Origin: an uncultured Acidobacteriota bacterium
Lineage (GTDB): Bacteria > Acidobacteriota > Terriglobia > Bryobacterales > Bryobacteraceae
NCBI GenBank assembly: GCA_902826685.1
Contig: CADEFT010000001.1
Coordinates: 349,777 to 413,776 of the forward strand
DNA: 64,000 nt
Reading direction: 5' to 3'
This document shows positions 9,701-17,521 of this stretch, piece after piece. Both the position numbers and the translations under genes were made by a program. The notes beneath the pieces were generated by a model that was not told where the DNA came from, ran no database searches, and saw only the letters and a list, made by a program, of their open reading frames with translations. The first letter of the stretch is position 1; each line of letters opens with the position of its first letter.

Positions 9701-10122
9701 TCAGCGGCTTCCCGCTCTCCCCGGCGTGCGGTTCGGGCGCGGTGCAGAACGGCGACGGCACCTGCTATCCGGACAACATCGGGCAGAACCCGAATGTGGC
9801 CCGCGGCAGCCAGGATCCGCGACGCTGGTTCGATACTTCGGTCTTCGTCAACCGGCTGCCAAACTCCGGCTTCCGGTTCGGAAACGCGGGCCGCAATACG
9901 ATCATCGGCCCGGGTGTGATCAACTGGGATTTCTCGCTGCTCAAGGAGTTTCGCTTCACCGAGAAACACAACCTGGAGCTGCGATGGGAAGTGTTCAACG
10001 CTCCGAATCATCCGCTGTGGGATATTCCCGGCGGTACGGTTGGCGCTCCGAACTTTGGAGTGATCTCCGCCACCAAGATCGACAACCGGCAGATGCAGGT
10101 GGCGCTGCGTTATTCGTTCTGA
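6772..10122 (+). CDS. Oar-like TonB-dependent outer-membrane receptor with carboxypeptidase-regulatory-like N-domain
   Basis: This 1116-residue protein has a signal peptide, then a carboxypeptidase-regulatory-like Ig domain (residues ~25-110, GEMTGTVTDSAGAIIAGA... YTLRIEMQGF). A plug-like region follows (~115-260; LPLNGRNYLQLAALTPG and ITPAEYGKNATQINVTTKSG), then a long beta-barrel ending in ALRYSF. The terminal aromatic residue is the usual signal for outer-membrane barrel assembly. Such Oar/CarbopepD_reg receptors are greatly expanded in Solibacter-type Acidobacteriota and are thought to import oligomeric substrates; the ligand is unknown. No classical N-terminal TonB box is evident. It has its own promoter and overlaps the convergent channel gene by 13 bp. 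Confidence 0.92.
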   Translation: MTGSSCKSLAVVGALSILFHLPAQITTGEMTGTVTDSAGAIIAGATVTATNAATNTQRTGNTSGAGVYNLTALPPGTYTLRIEMQGFTSQVRSGIELQVAQTARFDATLQVGNVTEVVEVQGGAPLIETENTSLGTVIENKRILDLPLNGRNYLQLAALTPGATTAAPASFVMGLRQGGTRSLFTLTVSGQRIIFNRYLLDGLENTSPNWQSYIFLPSLDALQEFKVESGITPAEYGKNATQINVTTKSGTNDLHGSAWEFLRNSYFDARNYFNARGVAQPPFKRNQFGFTLGGPVTIPKVLNGKNKLFFMVNYEGLRERKALVQPATVPPSAWVDGDFSAVATPVYDPATRVLNAAGNGIAGSTPFAGNRIPASRLQPISLRYMRDWMPGVTAATATANNFVNTEGRPTDNNQQNARFDWVQSSNSTFFFRYSHSGETQYNPIPIPRHGTNVDVQAHQGLLAHTWVIGASKVNEFRAGVSRFENANVPLQAGVRNVVQELGIPLDSSIPLYWGVPNVTFNAGFTLTGNSADSPFINYDTMIQVNDNFAWTAGKHNLKFGGEFTRTRFNQLGGVTTRGRFSVNGQYSSSGIPGDPIVAAHNIADWMLGNFSISESQSGIPLANYRNKYFAFYFQDNWKATRKLNVNYGVRWEDYTPWEDKYDAIINVNMRYDNTLFPTFVRAGNGDPYEGGPYCCRMPGTVPYLRDGSRGRGIQKNRLDSWGPRLGLTYQLGPSTVLRAGAGIYFVQEIQNKNFEVVRHPPFTVRRNETANNLIPNLTWQQLSVTGVNIPSLFFGHEYDVKRPNVAQWSFGLQQQVRSNMSVDVNYLGSSGQYLEGAGTMNTTAPGPGAINPRRPFPIFGGTGVWIEGAYHSSYHALQAKFQHRPKHGLSLLTAFTFGKSIDDLSAYRIQFGDGGISNPLNKRASRGLSAFDFRRNLTNSILYELPFGRGAKFANGIGRGANLIVGGWQVGSIVTLVSGFPLSPACGSGAVQNGDGTCYPDNIGQNPNVARGSQDPRRWFDTSVFVNRLPNSGFRFGNAGRNTIIGPGVINWDFSLLKEFRFTEKHNLELRWEVFNAPNHPLWDIPGGTVGAPNFGVISATKIDNRQMQVALRYSF

Positions 10123-10700
10123 TGACGCCCGAGTGTGCGTTCGATGCGCCGGTCCGGCACGACCCATAGCAGAGCGACGCCCAGATAAATCGCGTTCGAA
10201 AACCACGGTTCCACGAAAGCCAGCAGAACAGCGGCAAAATAGAGCACCACGCAGAGCTTGCCCTTCCAGTCGCTTCCGACGGCCTCCGCCAGCAGGGAAT
10301 TTTTCCCCTGGTGGGCGATGATCGACTGTTGCAGCAGGAAGTAGGCCAGACCCGCCATGGCCAGCACGAAGCCATAGACGGCCACCGGCACCGGCTGATC
10401 GGGATGATGACCGGCCCAGGCGGTGGAGACCGGGAACAGCGAAAGCCAGAACAGCAGATGCAGGTTGTGCCACAACATGCCGGCTCCCACGTGCTTGACC
10501 GTGTGCAGCATGTGGTGATGGTTGTTCCAATAGATGCCGATGTAAAGGAAGCTCAGCACGTAGGCGCCGAAGTTCGGCAGCAGACCGGATAGATCGTTGA
10601 AGGAGGAGCCATGACTCGGCGCCTTCAATTCGAGCACCATGATCGTGATCGCGATGGCCAGCACGCCATCGCTAAAGGCTTCCAGGCGGTTCTTGTGCAT
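10110..10700 (-). CDS. TMEM175-family (DUF1211) six-helix integral membrane protein, probable potassium channel
   Basis: Starting at ATG 10700, the 196 residues open with RLEAFSDGVLAIAITIMVLE, the helix-1 signature (R...FSD.....T) of bacterial TMEM175 proteins. About six hydrophobic helices follow. Bacterial members carry one six-helix unit, and characterised homologues assemble as tetrameric potassium-permeable channels in the cytoplasmic membrane; transport by this protein is inferred from the family. Longer in-frame starts up to 11249 would run antisense through the SIMPL gene and were rejected. It is divergent from the SIMPL gene with an 81-bp gap and its 3' end overlaps that of the receptor. 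Confidence 0.87.
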   Translation of the reverse strand: MHKNRLEAFSDGVLAIAITIMVLELKAPSHGSSFNDLSGLLPNFGAYVLSFLYIGIYWNNHHHMLHTVKHVGAGMLWHNLHLLFWLSLFPVSTAWAGHHPDQPVPVAVYGFVLAMAGLAYFLLQQSIIAHQGKNSLLAEAVGSDWKGKLCVVLYFAAVLLAFVEPWFSNAIYLGVALLWVVPDRRIERTLGRHQNE

Positions 10701-10781
10701 ATGGAAAGGTAGGAAAAATTCTAGCGAACCTGCTACTTTGTTAGTGATCACCCGCGTCCCAGTTCCGCTTTGGGAGTTTCC

Positions 10782-11462
10782 ATGTCCACTCGAACCATCG
10801 TTCTTTTTCTCACGCTGGCCGGCTGTGCCTTCAGCCAGACAGCACGCCGTTCCGTCGTGACGGCCTCGGGTGAAGGAGTCGTATCCGTGAAGCCCGACCA
10901 GGCCCGCGTCACCGTGAGTGTGCAGACACGCGCGGCCACGGCGCAGCAGGCGGCGGATCAGAATGCGCAGCAGACCACCGCGGTGCTCGATCAACTGCGG
11001 CAATTGCTCGGCCAGGCGGCGGATCTGCGCACGGCCGGCTACAACGTCTATCCGGAATATTCGAACGCCCGCGTGGTGACCAGCTACATGGCCACCAATT
11101 CGGTGACGGTGACGTTGAACGATATCAACCTGGTGAGCCGCGTTCTGGACGGTTCCACGCAAAGCGGCGCCACTTCCATCGGCGGCGTGCAGTTTCTGCT
11201 GAAGGACTACGGGCCTTCGCGGTTGCAGGCGCTGCGCCAGGCGGCCCAACAGGCGCGCGCCAACGCCGAGGCGATCGCCAGCGGCCTGAGCATGAGTATC
11301 GGCGCGATCACGGCGGCTTCCGATACTTACGCCGTGCGCACCATATCGCCGGTCGACACGCGCACCGCCGCGCCGGGCGCGGGGTCGGGTGTGGCGACGC
11401 CGATCGAAGCCGGGATGATCGAGGTGCGGGCGACGGTTTCGGTTGAGGCGGAGTTGCGGTAG
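10782..11462 (+). CDS. Secreted SIMPL-domain (DUF541) protein
   Basis: The 226 residues have an N-terminal signal peptide (MSTRTIVLFLTLAGCAFSQ) and one SIMPL domain: VTASGEGVVSVKPDQARVTV, then alternating strands and helices ending in a MIEVRATVSVEAEL strand. SIMPL proteins are periplasmic or surface proteins of poorly defined role, linked to oxidative stress in some bacteria. LAGC resembles a lipobox, so a lipoprotein is possible. ATG 10782 was preferred over TTG 10770 because GGGAG sits five bases before it and the leader starts cleanly. It stands alone on this strand, with the toxin gene converging 3 bp after its stop. Confidence 0.85.
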   Translation: MSTRTIVLFLTLAGCAFSQTARRSVVTASGEGVVSVKPDQARVTVSVQTRAATAQQAADQNAQQTTAVLDQLRQLLGQAADLRTAGYNVYPEYSNARVVTSYMATNSVTVTLNDINLVSRVLDGSTQSGATSIGGVQFLLKDYGPSRLQALRQAAQQARANAEAIASGLSMSIGAITAASDTYAVRTISPVDTRTAAPGAGSGVATPIEAGMIEVRATVSVEAELR

Positions 11463-11465
11463 GGG

Positions 11466-11750
11466 CTACAGGCGGGACGGCCACCTTTGCCGGCCGTTGA
11501 ATACGGCGATGAGCTCGAGCCGCTCACGCCTTATCCGGTAAGGGATGACGTAGGGCGTGCCGGGCACGACCAGTTCCCGTGTTCCGACAATCCGCCCAGG
11601 TCTTCCGATACCGGGCTGGGTTTGAAGAAGCTCGACGGCGTCCACCAGGTGCTTCGCCATCGCCGCCGCATTCCCTTCCGAGTCTTTTGCAATAAATTCT
11701 CGAAGAGAGATGAGATGGCGAATGGCACGCCGCGTCCAGACAACCTTCAT
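11466..11750 (-). CDS. ParE/RelE-superfamily toxin
   Basis: This small basic protein (94 residues) has the ParE/RelE layout: KVVWTRRAIRHLISLREFIA helix, a PGIGRPGRI loop, ELVVPGTPYVIPYRI and a C-terminal strand ELIAVFNGRQRWP. ParE toxins poison gyrase while RelE toxins cleave mRNA on the ribosome; the long N-terminal helices and R-V-PG-PYVIPY pattern favour ParE. ATG 11750 is chosen because it gives a 4-bp ATGA overlap with the upstream antitoxin gene, typical of coupled toxin-antitoxin pairs. An in-frame start at 11795 adds residues that do not belong to the family. Confidence 0.85.
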   Translation of the reverse strand: MKVVWTRRAIRHLISLREFIAKDSEGNAAAMAKHLVDAVELLQTQPGIGRPGRIVGTRELVVPGTPYVIPYRIRRERLELIAVFNGRQRWPSRL

Positions 11751-12004
11751 AGAGGCGGTTTCGACTCGCTTCGCTTGCCCCAGGATTTCAGCCACTTTGA
11801 AACCTCATCGTGGCCAATTTCCTGTCCAGCATCCAGTTCCTTGAGCCCCGCCTGGATCTCTCCCAGTTGCCAATCTTCCGAAGCCACGTAGGTAGCGATT
11901 GCCTCCGCGGCGAGGAACGACTTGGACCGCCTGGATCGCTTCGCCAGAGCGTCGAGGCGCCTTTTCGTCTCACCGTCAATACGGATAGAAAGTGTTTCAG
12001 TCAC
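11747..12004 (-). CDS. Ribbon-helix-helix antitoxin
   Basis: The 85-residue protein begins with a beta-strand and two helices of the CopG/RHH kind (LSIRIDGETKRRLDALAKRS, then SKSFLAAEAIATYV). The acidic C-terminal half should wrap the toxin. It starts at GTG 12004 with GAGGA at 12011-12015. RHH antitoxins bind short palindromes in their own promoter and repress the operon together with toxin; the perfect 8-bp palindrome just upstream fits that. The toxin gene follows with an ATGA overlap. Confidence 0.85.
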   Translation of the reverse strand: MTETLSIRIDGETKRRLDALAKRSRRSKSFLAAEAIATYVASEDWQLGEIQAGLKELDAGQEIGHDEVSKWLKSWGKRSESKPPL

Positions 12005-12018
12005 CGCTTATCCTCACT

Positions 12019-12026
12019 TGTATACA
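12019..12026. promoter_or_regulatory. Palindrome TGTATACA, candidate antitoxin operator
   Basis: A perfect 8-bp palindrome begins 15 bp upstream of the antitoxin GTG start, just beyond the ribosome-binding site. RHH dimers commonly recognise palindromic half-sites of this size near their own promoter. Binding is inferred. Confidence 0.45.
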
Positions 12027-12041
12027 CCTTAACACATTCGG

Positions 12042-14354
12042 CTACGGTAGCGCGAATGCCAGCACGTTCCCGCCCGACGCGATCGCTACATACTGCACGC
12101 CATTAACCATGTAAGTCATCGGCGACGCTTTCCACTGCTGCCCGGTTGGGAAGTGCCACAACGTACGTCCATCGCGGGCGTCCACCGCGGCGAAGCTTCC
12201 GCCGGTTTCGCCGTAGAACACGAGTCCTCCGGCGGTGGACAGTACGCCCGAATAATTCCCTTCCGGCGGGCCTACCTGCGGCGATTCCCAAACGATCCGG
12301 CCGGTTTCGATGTCGAGCGCGCGCAGGAATTTCTCGGCCGGGTTGGCCGGATCCCGCAGTGGAACGTAACCGCCAAAGCCCGCCTGCCGGTAGATGTTGC
12401 AATCTTCCACCGCCATGACATAAAACAGCCGGGTCTGTGGATTATACGCCGTGGAATACCAATTGGTGGCACCGCGCACCGCCGGGCAGGTGCGCGTTCC
12501 GGCCCGCGTGGGTTTGTTCCCTTCCGTCAACTGCGGGCGTCCGTCGGCGCCAATGCCCGAAGCCCACGTAAGCCGCTTCACGAAGGGCTTCCCCAGCAGA
12601 AACTCACCGGTCACACGGTCGAGCACATAAAAAAATCCGCTGCGATTGGCCTGCAGCAATAGCTTCCGTTCGCGTCCCTGGAAGGGAGCGTCCACCAGTA
12701 CCAGCGGCTCCGTGGCATCCCAATCGTGTAAGTCATGCGGCGTAAATTGATAATGCCACCGCAGTTTACCGGTGCGCACATCGAGCGCGACGACGCAATT
12801 GGTGTACAGGTTGTCGCCCAGCCTTTGATCGCCGTCGGTATCGGGGAAGGGATTGCCGGTCGGCCAGTAGAGCAGGCCGGTGGACGGATCGTAACTGCCG
12901 GTCAGCCAGGTCGCGCCGCCACCGGTTTCAAGCGCGGTGCCCTGCCACGTTTCCGAGGCCGGCTCGCCCCGCTTGGGGATCGTGTAGAACCGCCAGGCCT
13001 GCTTGCCCGTCGCCGCATGATAGGCCGCGATGAAACCACGCAGCGGCCCATCGCCGCCCGCTACGCCCGAAATCACCAGATCGTCCACCACCAGCGGCGC
13101 GGCCGTCGATCCGGGAACGCCCGGTCCATCGGGCATGGACACTTCCCACATCAGCGCACCGGTCAACCGGTTGAGGCAGATCAGATGAGCGTTGTCGGTG
13201 GCGAAAAACACACGATCGCCGAGCAGCGCCGTTCCGCGGTTGGCCCCTTTGGCCGCATCGCCCGCCACCGTATTGCCAGGCGAACGGGGGCGCGAATAGC
13301 ACCAGATCTCGCGGCCACCGCGCGCGTCGATGGCGCAGACCTGATTAGGCCCGGATACATACATCACGCCGTCACTTACCAGCGGCGTCATTTCCAGACC
13401 GAAGTAAGGGATGGTATAACTCCACTTCAGTTGCAGCCGGTCGACGTTAGCCGCCGTGATCTGATTGAGCTCGCTGTGGCGGTTGGCACTCAGCGAACCG
13501 TTGTAAGTGGGCCATTCGCCTTTACCGGGCCTAAGGACGCGCTCCCAGGCGCCGGAAGGAATAGCCCCTCCTTCCACCGGCCCCGGCACGATGCCGTTCA
13601 AGCCGGCCAGATACGCAAGCAGGTCGCGGCGCTCGGCGGGCGATGCCTTTAGCGGAGGCATATAGGACTCCCGCTCGCGTACCACCGCCGTATATTCGGA
13701 GCCGGTCAGCATATGCAGCTTCCCGTCGAATGTCTGCAACTGCAGATCGTGCTTGCCCTGGCTGCGAGCGAACCCGCGCAGCCTCGTGCCATCCTTCAGC
13801 GTAACGTTCACCACCACCCACGGCTCCTGCGGGCAGAACGCCCAGCCAGGACAGGAGGATGTGGACCGCGCGCCGATCTGAGCGGTGGGATTGTCGAGCA
13901 CCTGCTCGATGTCGCGCAGCGTCAGTTGCCGTCCCACCTCCGAAAGATCGGGTCCATTCGATCCACCCGCGCCGCGCACCATGTGGCAACTGGCGCAGGC
14001 GCCCTTACCGTGGAAGAACGCCCGACCGGCCTCGATGTCCCCGGCCGGCTTGGCCTCGAACGCCGAGGCGTTGAACGCGCGCACGTACTTCACCAGCGGA
14101 TCGAGCTGCGCCGCGGGCAAAGGAAAGCCCGGCATGCCGCCTTGCGTCCCATTGCGGATGAGGTCGCGAATCTGATTCTCACCGCGCCGCCGCAATCCGC
14201 GATTGTTCACCAGGGCCGGACCACGGTCGGTACCGCCGGCGGCCTCGCCATGGCAGCCGGCGCATAGGGCGGTGTACTGCCGGGCGCCTTCCCCGCCCTC
14301 GGGCTGTGCCTCGGCGGCGGCCACGACGAAAAGCAAACAGAGCATCACGCGCAT
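12042..14354 (-). CDS. Exported PQQ-dependent dehydrogenase with N-terminal diheme cytochrome c
   Basis: The ~770-residue protein begins with a signal peptide (VMLCLLFVVAAAEA), then two cytochrome c segments with CAGCH (31-35) and CASCH (120-124) haem sites, and an eight-bladed PQQ propeller (~300-770). Electrons from PQQ would pass internally to the haems. The propeller keeps the WDAT catalytic-Asp region after TPHDLHD. The motif equivalent to GGE.GVRG, which supplies a metal-binding Glu in quinoprotein alcohol dehydrogenases, reads GGDGPLRG, so Asp replaces Glu. The vicinal Cys pair of methanol dehydrogenases is absent. Substrate probably an alcohol or sugar, undefined. A TATGAT box at 14364-14369 lies only 9 bp before the ATG, so the mRNA may have almost no leader. 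Confidence 0.88.
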   Translation of the reverse strand: MRVMLCLLFVVAAAEAQPEGGEGARQYTALCAGCHGEAAGGTDRGPALVNNRGLRRRGENQIRDLIRNGTQGGMPGFPLPAAQLDPLVKYVRAFNASAFEAKPAGDIEAGRAFFHGKGACASCHMVRGAGGSNGPDLSEVGRQLTLRDIEQVLDNPTAQIGARSTSSCPGWAFCPQEPWVVVNVTLKDGTRLRGFARSQGKHDLQLQTFDGKLHMLTGSEYTAVVRERESYMPPLKASPAERRDLLAYLAGLNGIVPGPVEGGAIPSGAWERVLRPGKGEWPTYNGSLSANRHSELNQITAANVDRLQLKWSYTIPYFGLEMTPLVSDGVMYVSGPNQVCAIDARGGREIWCYSRPRSPGNTVAGDAAKGANRGTALLGDRVFFATDNAHLICLNRLTGALMWEVSMPDGPGVPGSTAAPLVVDDLVISGVAGGDGPLRGFIAAYHAATGKQAWRFYTIPKRGEPASETWQGTALETGGGATWLTGSYDPSTGLLYWPTGNPFPDTDGDQRLGDNLYTNCVVALDVRTGKLRWHYQFTPHDLHDWDATEPLVLVDAPFQGRERKLLLQANRSGFFYVLDRVTGEFLLGKPFVKRLTWASGIGADGRPQLTEGNKPTRAGTRTCPAVRGATNWYSTAYNPQTRLFYVMAVEDCNIYRQAGFGGYVPLRDPANPAEKFLRALDIETGRIVWESPQVGPPEGNYSGVLSTAGGLVFYGETGGSFAAVDARDGRTLWHFPTGQQWKASPMTYMVNGVQYVAIASGGNVLAFALP

Positions 14355-14430
14355 GTCGGCGTTATCATACCCGATTCGACCCGCTCGGGCTAAAGATTCC
14401 GCTCGATCGTCCGATGGTAGGAGCGGCCGA

Positions 14431-15939
14431 ATGCGATCTTCCGCCATCCTGTTCCTGGCCGCGGCCCTGCCGTCGTTCGCCCTCACCGTTTCGCAAAGCG
14501 CCACGGGTCTGCAGGCCAATGGCGATCGCTGCTCCATTACTCGCGCGGCGGCGGCCTTTCAACAAACCGACGCGCAGGTGTTCTTCCGCTTCCTGGCGGG
14601 CGGTGTGCGCGCGGGCGATACGCTCACCGTGGAATGGATCAGTCCCAAGGGCGAGACGGCCTCCGCGGCGGCTTACGATTCATTGCCAGCCGCGCCGAGC
14701 CTTTGTTTCCTGACGCAGTTGCCGCTGGCGGGCTTCGACGCGGCCGCACAACCGGGCCGCTGGTCGGTACGCGTAGTCTCAGGCGGCCGGATCCTCGCCG
14801 AGCGCGCCTTCACCATCGCCGGCGGCTCTGGTGCATCGCTCTTCCAGATTCGCTCGGTCACGCGCACCGGAAGCGCGATCGTACTCGAAGGCAGCGGCCT
14901 GGCGGCGGCTGAGCGCGGACATCTGGCGGTCTTCACCCAATCCGGCGGCTGGCAATACATCGCGGAGATCTTTCCTTCCGCCGTCGAGCCTAACCGCCTC
15001 ACGTTGACTTATAGCGGCGAATGGAAGACGGGGGAATACCTGATTGTGCTGCGCGCCGCGGGCGGCGGTGTCAGCGGGCCCGCGCGATTCCAGATTTCCT
15101 CCTCGGCCGGCTATCGCCTGCCGGTGCTGGCCGGCGAAAAATGGATGTTCAGCCAGGGGCCACATGGCTCCACGCACTTCGGCAATACGTCGCAGGCTTA
15201 CGACATCGCGCCACTGGCAGGCCGCTGCATCGTCGCGATGCGCGCGGGCGTGGCGCACGCCTTCGACAGAGGCGAGCGGCAATGTTTCGGTTGCCGGTCC
15301 TACGGCAACTACGTCACCATCGATCATGGCGACGGCGAGTTCAGCCATTACGGGCATCTGAAGACCGGAACCCTGCAGGTGCGCACCGGGCAGCGTGTGG
15401 AACCGGGCCAGCCGCTGGCCGTCGTGGGCAACAGCGGATATACGCTCGGGCCGGGCGGCGGCTATCACCTGCACGTGCAGGTGACGCGGGCGTTTCCGAT
15501 TCACTCGCAAAGCGTCCCGTTCCGCTTCGAGGAAATACGGGGACGATCGGGCGTCAGCTTCGTTTCGGCCAACGGCACGGCGGGTGCCGGTTGCGGACAG
15601 GCCAGCCCCGGCTTTTCGCTGAGCGGCGCCCGCCTCGATGGCAGCGTCGCAGTGGCGGAGTGGTGGAACGGGGAGTTGACCGTGAATCGCGGAACTCGCC
15701 AGTTGAATCTGCGTCTGGCTTGGGAAGGCACCGGCCGCGACATGGATCTGCACCTGGTCAGCCCATCGGGCAAACATTATGGATGGTACGGCGCGACCGA
15801 TGGATACTCCGGCCAGCAAAGCGCGCCGGAGGAATTTCACATCGCCAATCCGGAGCCGGGCCGCTGGAGGGTTTCCGTTCAGGGGACGAAGGGCACAGGC
15901 GAGGCGATGCCGTTTCGTGTGGAATCGGGCACGTCGTGA
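14431..15939 (+). CDS. Secreted M23-family (LytM) metallopeptidase with Ig-like and C-terminal beta-sandwich domains
   Basis: The 502-residue protein starts at ATG 14431 (GGTAGGAG upstream) with a signal peptide. Residues ~20-220 are beta-rich Ig-like regions. Residues ~245-370 form the M23 zinc peptidase core: HFGNTSQAYDIAP supplies the first His/Asp pair, FSHYGHL the middle element and YHLHVQ the final HxH. A C-terminal beta-sandwich (~410-502, MDLHLVSPSGKHYGWYG) resembles pre-peptidase C-terminal/jelly-roll domains. M23 enzymes usually cut peptidoglycan cross-bridges; a role in wall remodelling outside the cytoplasm is likely. It is divergent from the cytochrome-PQQ gene and ends 4 bp before the next convergent gene. 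Confidence 0.85.
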   Translation: MRSSAILFLAAALPSFALTVSQSATGLQANGDRCSITRAAAAFQQTDAQVFFRFLAGGVRAGDTLTVEWISPKGETASAAAYDSLPAAPSLCFLTQLPLAGFDAAAQPGRWSVRVVSGGRILAERAFTIAGGSGASLFQIRSVTRTGSAIVLEGSGLAAAERGHLAVFTQSGGWQYIAEIFPSAVEPNRLTLTYSGEWKTGEYLIVLRAAGGGVSGPARFQISSSAGYRLPVLAGEKWMFSQGPHGSTHFGNTSQAYDIAPLAGRCIVAMRAGVAHAFDRGERQCFGCRSYGNYVTIDHGDGEFSHYGHLKTGTLQVRTGQRVEPGQPLAVVGNSGYTLGPGGGYHLHVQVTRAFPIHSQSVPFRFEEIRGRSGVSFVSANGTAGAGCGQASPGFSLSGARLDGSVAVAEWWNGELTVNRGTRQLNLRLAWEGTGRDMDLHLVSPSGKHYGWYGATDGYSGQQSAPEEFHIANPEPGRWRVSVQGTKGTGEAMPFRVESGTS

Positions 15940-15943
15940 ACGC

Positions 15944-17521
15944 TTACTCCAATCCGAACACGAACAGCGAATTGCCCAGCGCCATCGCCACGTGCTGCTT
16001 GCCATCGCTCAAATAACTCATGGGGTTTGAGCGAATGAGGCCGCTGGTCTGGAATTTGTAAAGCAGCTTTCCGCTATCGGCCTGCAGGGCGTAGAACTGT
16101 CCTTCGTTGGTGGCGCCGAACACCAGGTTGCCCGCCGTCGAAAGCAGGCCCGAATAGGGCGGTGAGAACAGCTTGTGCTCCCAGACGACTTTGCCGGTGG
16201 TGGGCTCGAAAGCGCGCACCGCGCCCCATTCCTCATCGCCCGGAATGGCGCGGAATCCGCCGCCGTCGAACCGCTCGCCTACCTTGTACTCGGCCTCGCC
16301 GAAATAGTACACCGAGCCGGCCTCGCGCGTGGCGACATAGAGCAACCCCGTTTTCGGGCTGTAAGTGGGACTGTACCAGTTGTTGGCTCCCGCCACCGAG
16401 GGCCATACCTTGGTGCCTTCAATGCTGGGGAAGGTGCCCGGCAGGCGGATCGGCCTGCCGCTATCGTCCAGGCCCTTGGCCCAGGTCTGCTTGGCATACG
16501 CCTTGCCGAGCAGGAACTCGCCCGAGACGCGATCCAGCACGTAATAGAACGCATTGCGGTTGGGGAACAGCACCAGCTTGCGCTTCTGCCCGCGCACCTC
16601 GCCTTCCACCAGCACGGGTACTTCGGTGGCGTCCCAGTCGTGAACGTCGTGCGGGGTGAACTGGAAATACCATTTGAGCTTGCCGGAGTCGGCATCGACG
16701 GCGATGATGCAATCGGCGTAAAGGTTGTCGCCTTCGCGCACATCGCCGTTCCAATCGGGTCCCGGATTGCCGGTGCCCCAGTAGACCAGGTTGGTATCGG
16801 GATCGAATGCGCCGGTCACCCATGTGCCGCCCGCGCCCGACTTCCAGCTATCGCCCTTCCAGCTTTCATGGCCGGGTTCGCCGGGGCCGGGGATGGTCCA
16901 GAAACGCCAGGCGCGTTTGCCGGTCTTGGCGTCGTAGGCATCGAGCAGGCCGCGCACGCCGTATTCGCCGCCGGCGACTCCGATGACGATCTTATCCTTC
17001 AGCGCCAGCGGCGCGACGGTGATGGAATAGCCATCCTGATACTTGACGACTTCGGTATCCCAGCGCACCGCGCCGGTCTTGGCGTCGAGCGCGACGATGT
17101 GCGCATCGAGGGTACCGAAGTACACCATGTCGCCGAGCACCGCCACGCCGCGATTCACATTGCCGCAGCAGACGCGCAGATCGTCGGGCATGGTGCGGCG
17201 GTAGCGCCAGAGCGGCCGGCCGGTGCGCGTATCAAGAGCGGTGACGTTGCTGGGCGCCTCGGCCAGGTACATGATGCCATCGGCGACGATGGGCGTCGCT
17301 TCGAATTTCTGCAGCGAATTGACCTGGTAGGTCCACAACGGCCGCAGGTTCTTCACGTTGCCTTCGTTGATCTGATTGAGAGGCGAATGGCGGTGACCGG
17401 CGTAGTTGCCGGAGTAGGTGAGCCAATTGCCGGGTTCCTTGGCGGCGTCGAGAAGCCGCTCGTAAGTTACCGGCTGAGCGAAGGCCGGCAGCGCGGCGGC
17501 CAGCAGGATCCAGTTCTTCAT
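15944..17521 (-). CDS. Periplasmic PQQ-dependent alcohol/sugar dehydrogenase
   Basis: The 525-residue protein has a signal peptide (MKNWILLAAALPAFA) and a full eight-bladed quinoprotein propeller. It keeps the vicinal cysteines CC (118-119) that stack on PQQ in methanol/ethanol-type dehydrogenases, GGEYGVRG with the metal-binding Glu, GTGNPGPDW with the Asn ligand, and HDWDAT with the catalytic Asp. The residue two after that Asp is Thr, not the second Asp of lanthanide XoxF enzymes, so a calcium enzyme is more likely (inference). It is translationally coupled (ATGA) to the diheme cytochrome c upstream, the obvious electron acceptor. Substrate unknown; the sugar-acid dehydratase-like neighbour points towards carbohydrate oxidation. 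Confidence 0.9.
   Translation of the reverse strand: MKNWILLAAALPAFAQPVTYERLLDAAKEPGNWLTYSGNYAGHRHSPLNQINEGNVKNLRPLWTYQVNSLQKFEATPIVADGIMYLAEAPSNVTALDTRTGRPLWRYRRTMPDDLRVCCGNVNRGVAVLGDMVYFGTLDAHIVALDAKTGAVRWDTEVVKYQDGYSITVAPLALKDKIVIGVAGGEYGVRGLLDAYDAKTGKRAWRFWTIPGPGEPGHESWKGDSWKSGAGGTWVTGAFDPDTNLVYWGTGNPGPDWNGDVREGDNLYADCIIAVDADSGKLKWYFQFTPHDVHDWDATEVPVLVEGEVRGQKRKLVLFPNRNAFYYVLDRVSGEFLLGKAYAKQTWAKGLDDSGRPIRLPGTFPSIEGTKVWPSVAGANNWYSPTYSPKTGLLYVATREAGSVYYFGEAEYKVGERFDGGGFRAIPGDEEWGAVRAFEPTTGKVVWEHKLFSPPYSGLLSTAGNLVFGATNEGQFYALQADSGKLLYKFQTSGLIRSNPMSYLSDGKQHVAMALGNSLFVFGLE

Noticed and set aside
14364..14369. TATGAT as a firm promoter for the cytochrome-PQQ gene
   Set aside because: The -35 region is poor; kept as a remark only.
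14355..14537. Longer N-terminus for the cytochrome-PQQ protein
   Set aside because: The extension is Arg/Asp/Ala-rich, reads over the divergent peptidase start and would bury the signal peptide.
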